Part shown: positions 13,140 through 13,176 of the stretch, one piece after another | Position numbering within the stretch: the first letter of the stretch is position 1 | Layout: each line of letters begins with the position of its first letter | Assembly (NCBI GenBank): GCA_900543055.1 | Contig: UQQI01000042.1 | Coordinates: forward strand, 1 to 13,176 | Origin: an uncultured Mollicutes bacterium | Lineage (GTDB): Bacteria > Bacillota_I > Bacilli_A > RF39 > UBA660 | Direction of reading: 5' to 3' | Length of the DNA stretch: 13,176 bases | The notes under the pieces: generated by a model | Database searches by the model: none | What the model was told of the DNA's origin: nothing | The model's input: the letters and a program-made list of their open reading frames with translations, nothing else | Program-made: the position numbers and the translations under genes

Positions 13140-13176
13140 AGATGTAGTAAACTAGATGTGGGAAAACAAAATTGGA
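13138..13176 (-). CDS. Possible C-terminal end of an off-window gene
   Basis: From the right edge one minus-strand frame reads 12 codons (ending HLVYYI) to a TAG whose last bases enter the terminator stem. That agrees with the other terminators here that contain or touch a stop codon. Two other frames remain open or stop nearby, so the frame is not certain, and a non-coding RNA or transposon end is also possible. The same stretch holds two copies of a 10-base word (CTAGATGTAG / CTAGATGTGG) 14 bases apart. Confidence 0.25.
   Translation of the reverse strand, partial: SNFVFPHLVYYI

Noticed and set aside
1..13176. tRNA, rRNA, CRISPR array, riboswitch or complete insertion sequence
   Set aside because: I looked for GC-rich conserved RNA segments, regularly spaced repeats and transposase motifs and saw none. 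Every long gap is accounted for.

Overview
The window is a compact, very AT-rich stretch of chromosome, most likely from a low-GC Bacillota (Firmicutes). Genes are short and closely packed, almost all have strong AGGAGG/AGGTGA-type ribosome binding sites, and the codons are dominated by A/T-ending forms. UGA is a normal stop: the radical SAM and TsaC genes end in TGA, and the tryptophan codons I checked are TGG. This argues against a Mycoplasma-type code. The gene mix (membrane HtrA, YmfF/YmfH-type M16 pair, zinc-ribbon + TPM pair, YjbR-EVE protein) suits gut-type Bacilli or Clostridia. I cannot place it more precisely from sequence alone.

Layout, left to right. A minus-strand operon (about 110-1079) encodes a DUF1653 protein, a Nudix-like protein with a degraded Nudix box, and a small coiled-coil membrane protein; it ends in a hairpin terminator at 62-99. 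A divergent one-gene unit (1184-1957, +) encodes a short radical SAM protein. It converges on ispH (1965-2822, -) through a shared hairpin that contains the ispH stop codon. A roughly 300-base spacer follows. It holds the ispH promoter, the terminator of the next operon and what may be a decayed gene end. Next, on the minus strand, come ybaK overlapped by a YjbR-EVE protein gene, a membrane-anchored HtrA protease with its own terminator, and a likely unit tsaC - zinc-ribbon membrane protein - TPM-domain protein. From 8802 the plus strand carries an M16 peptidase pair, one subunit without and one with the zinc motif, with overlapping genes. The pair converges through another stop-containing hairpin on an RluD-type pseudouridine synthase. 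Last is a transglutaminase-fold protein, with a terminator of an off-window gene at the right edge.

Functionally this is mainly housekeeping: tRNA and translation fidelity (TsaC threonylcarbamoylation, YbaK deacylation, RluD), isoprenoid synthesis (IspH) and envelope quality control (HtrA). Around these are poorly characterised small proteins. I found no tRNA, rRNA, CRISPR array, complete mobile element or riboswitch. No single locus is clearly a new system. The best leads are the YjbR-EVE architecture, the DUF1653/dead-Nudix/coiled-coil operon, the orphan radical SAM protein, the cytosolic Cys-His-Asp transglutaminase-like protein, and a consistent style of gene expression: TGnTATAAT promoters placed so close to the start that the ribosome binding site sits near the mRNA 5' end, and terminators that contain or touch stop codons.
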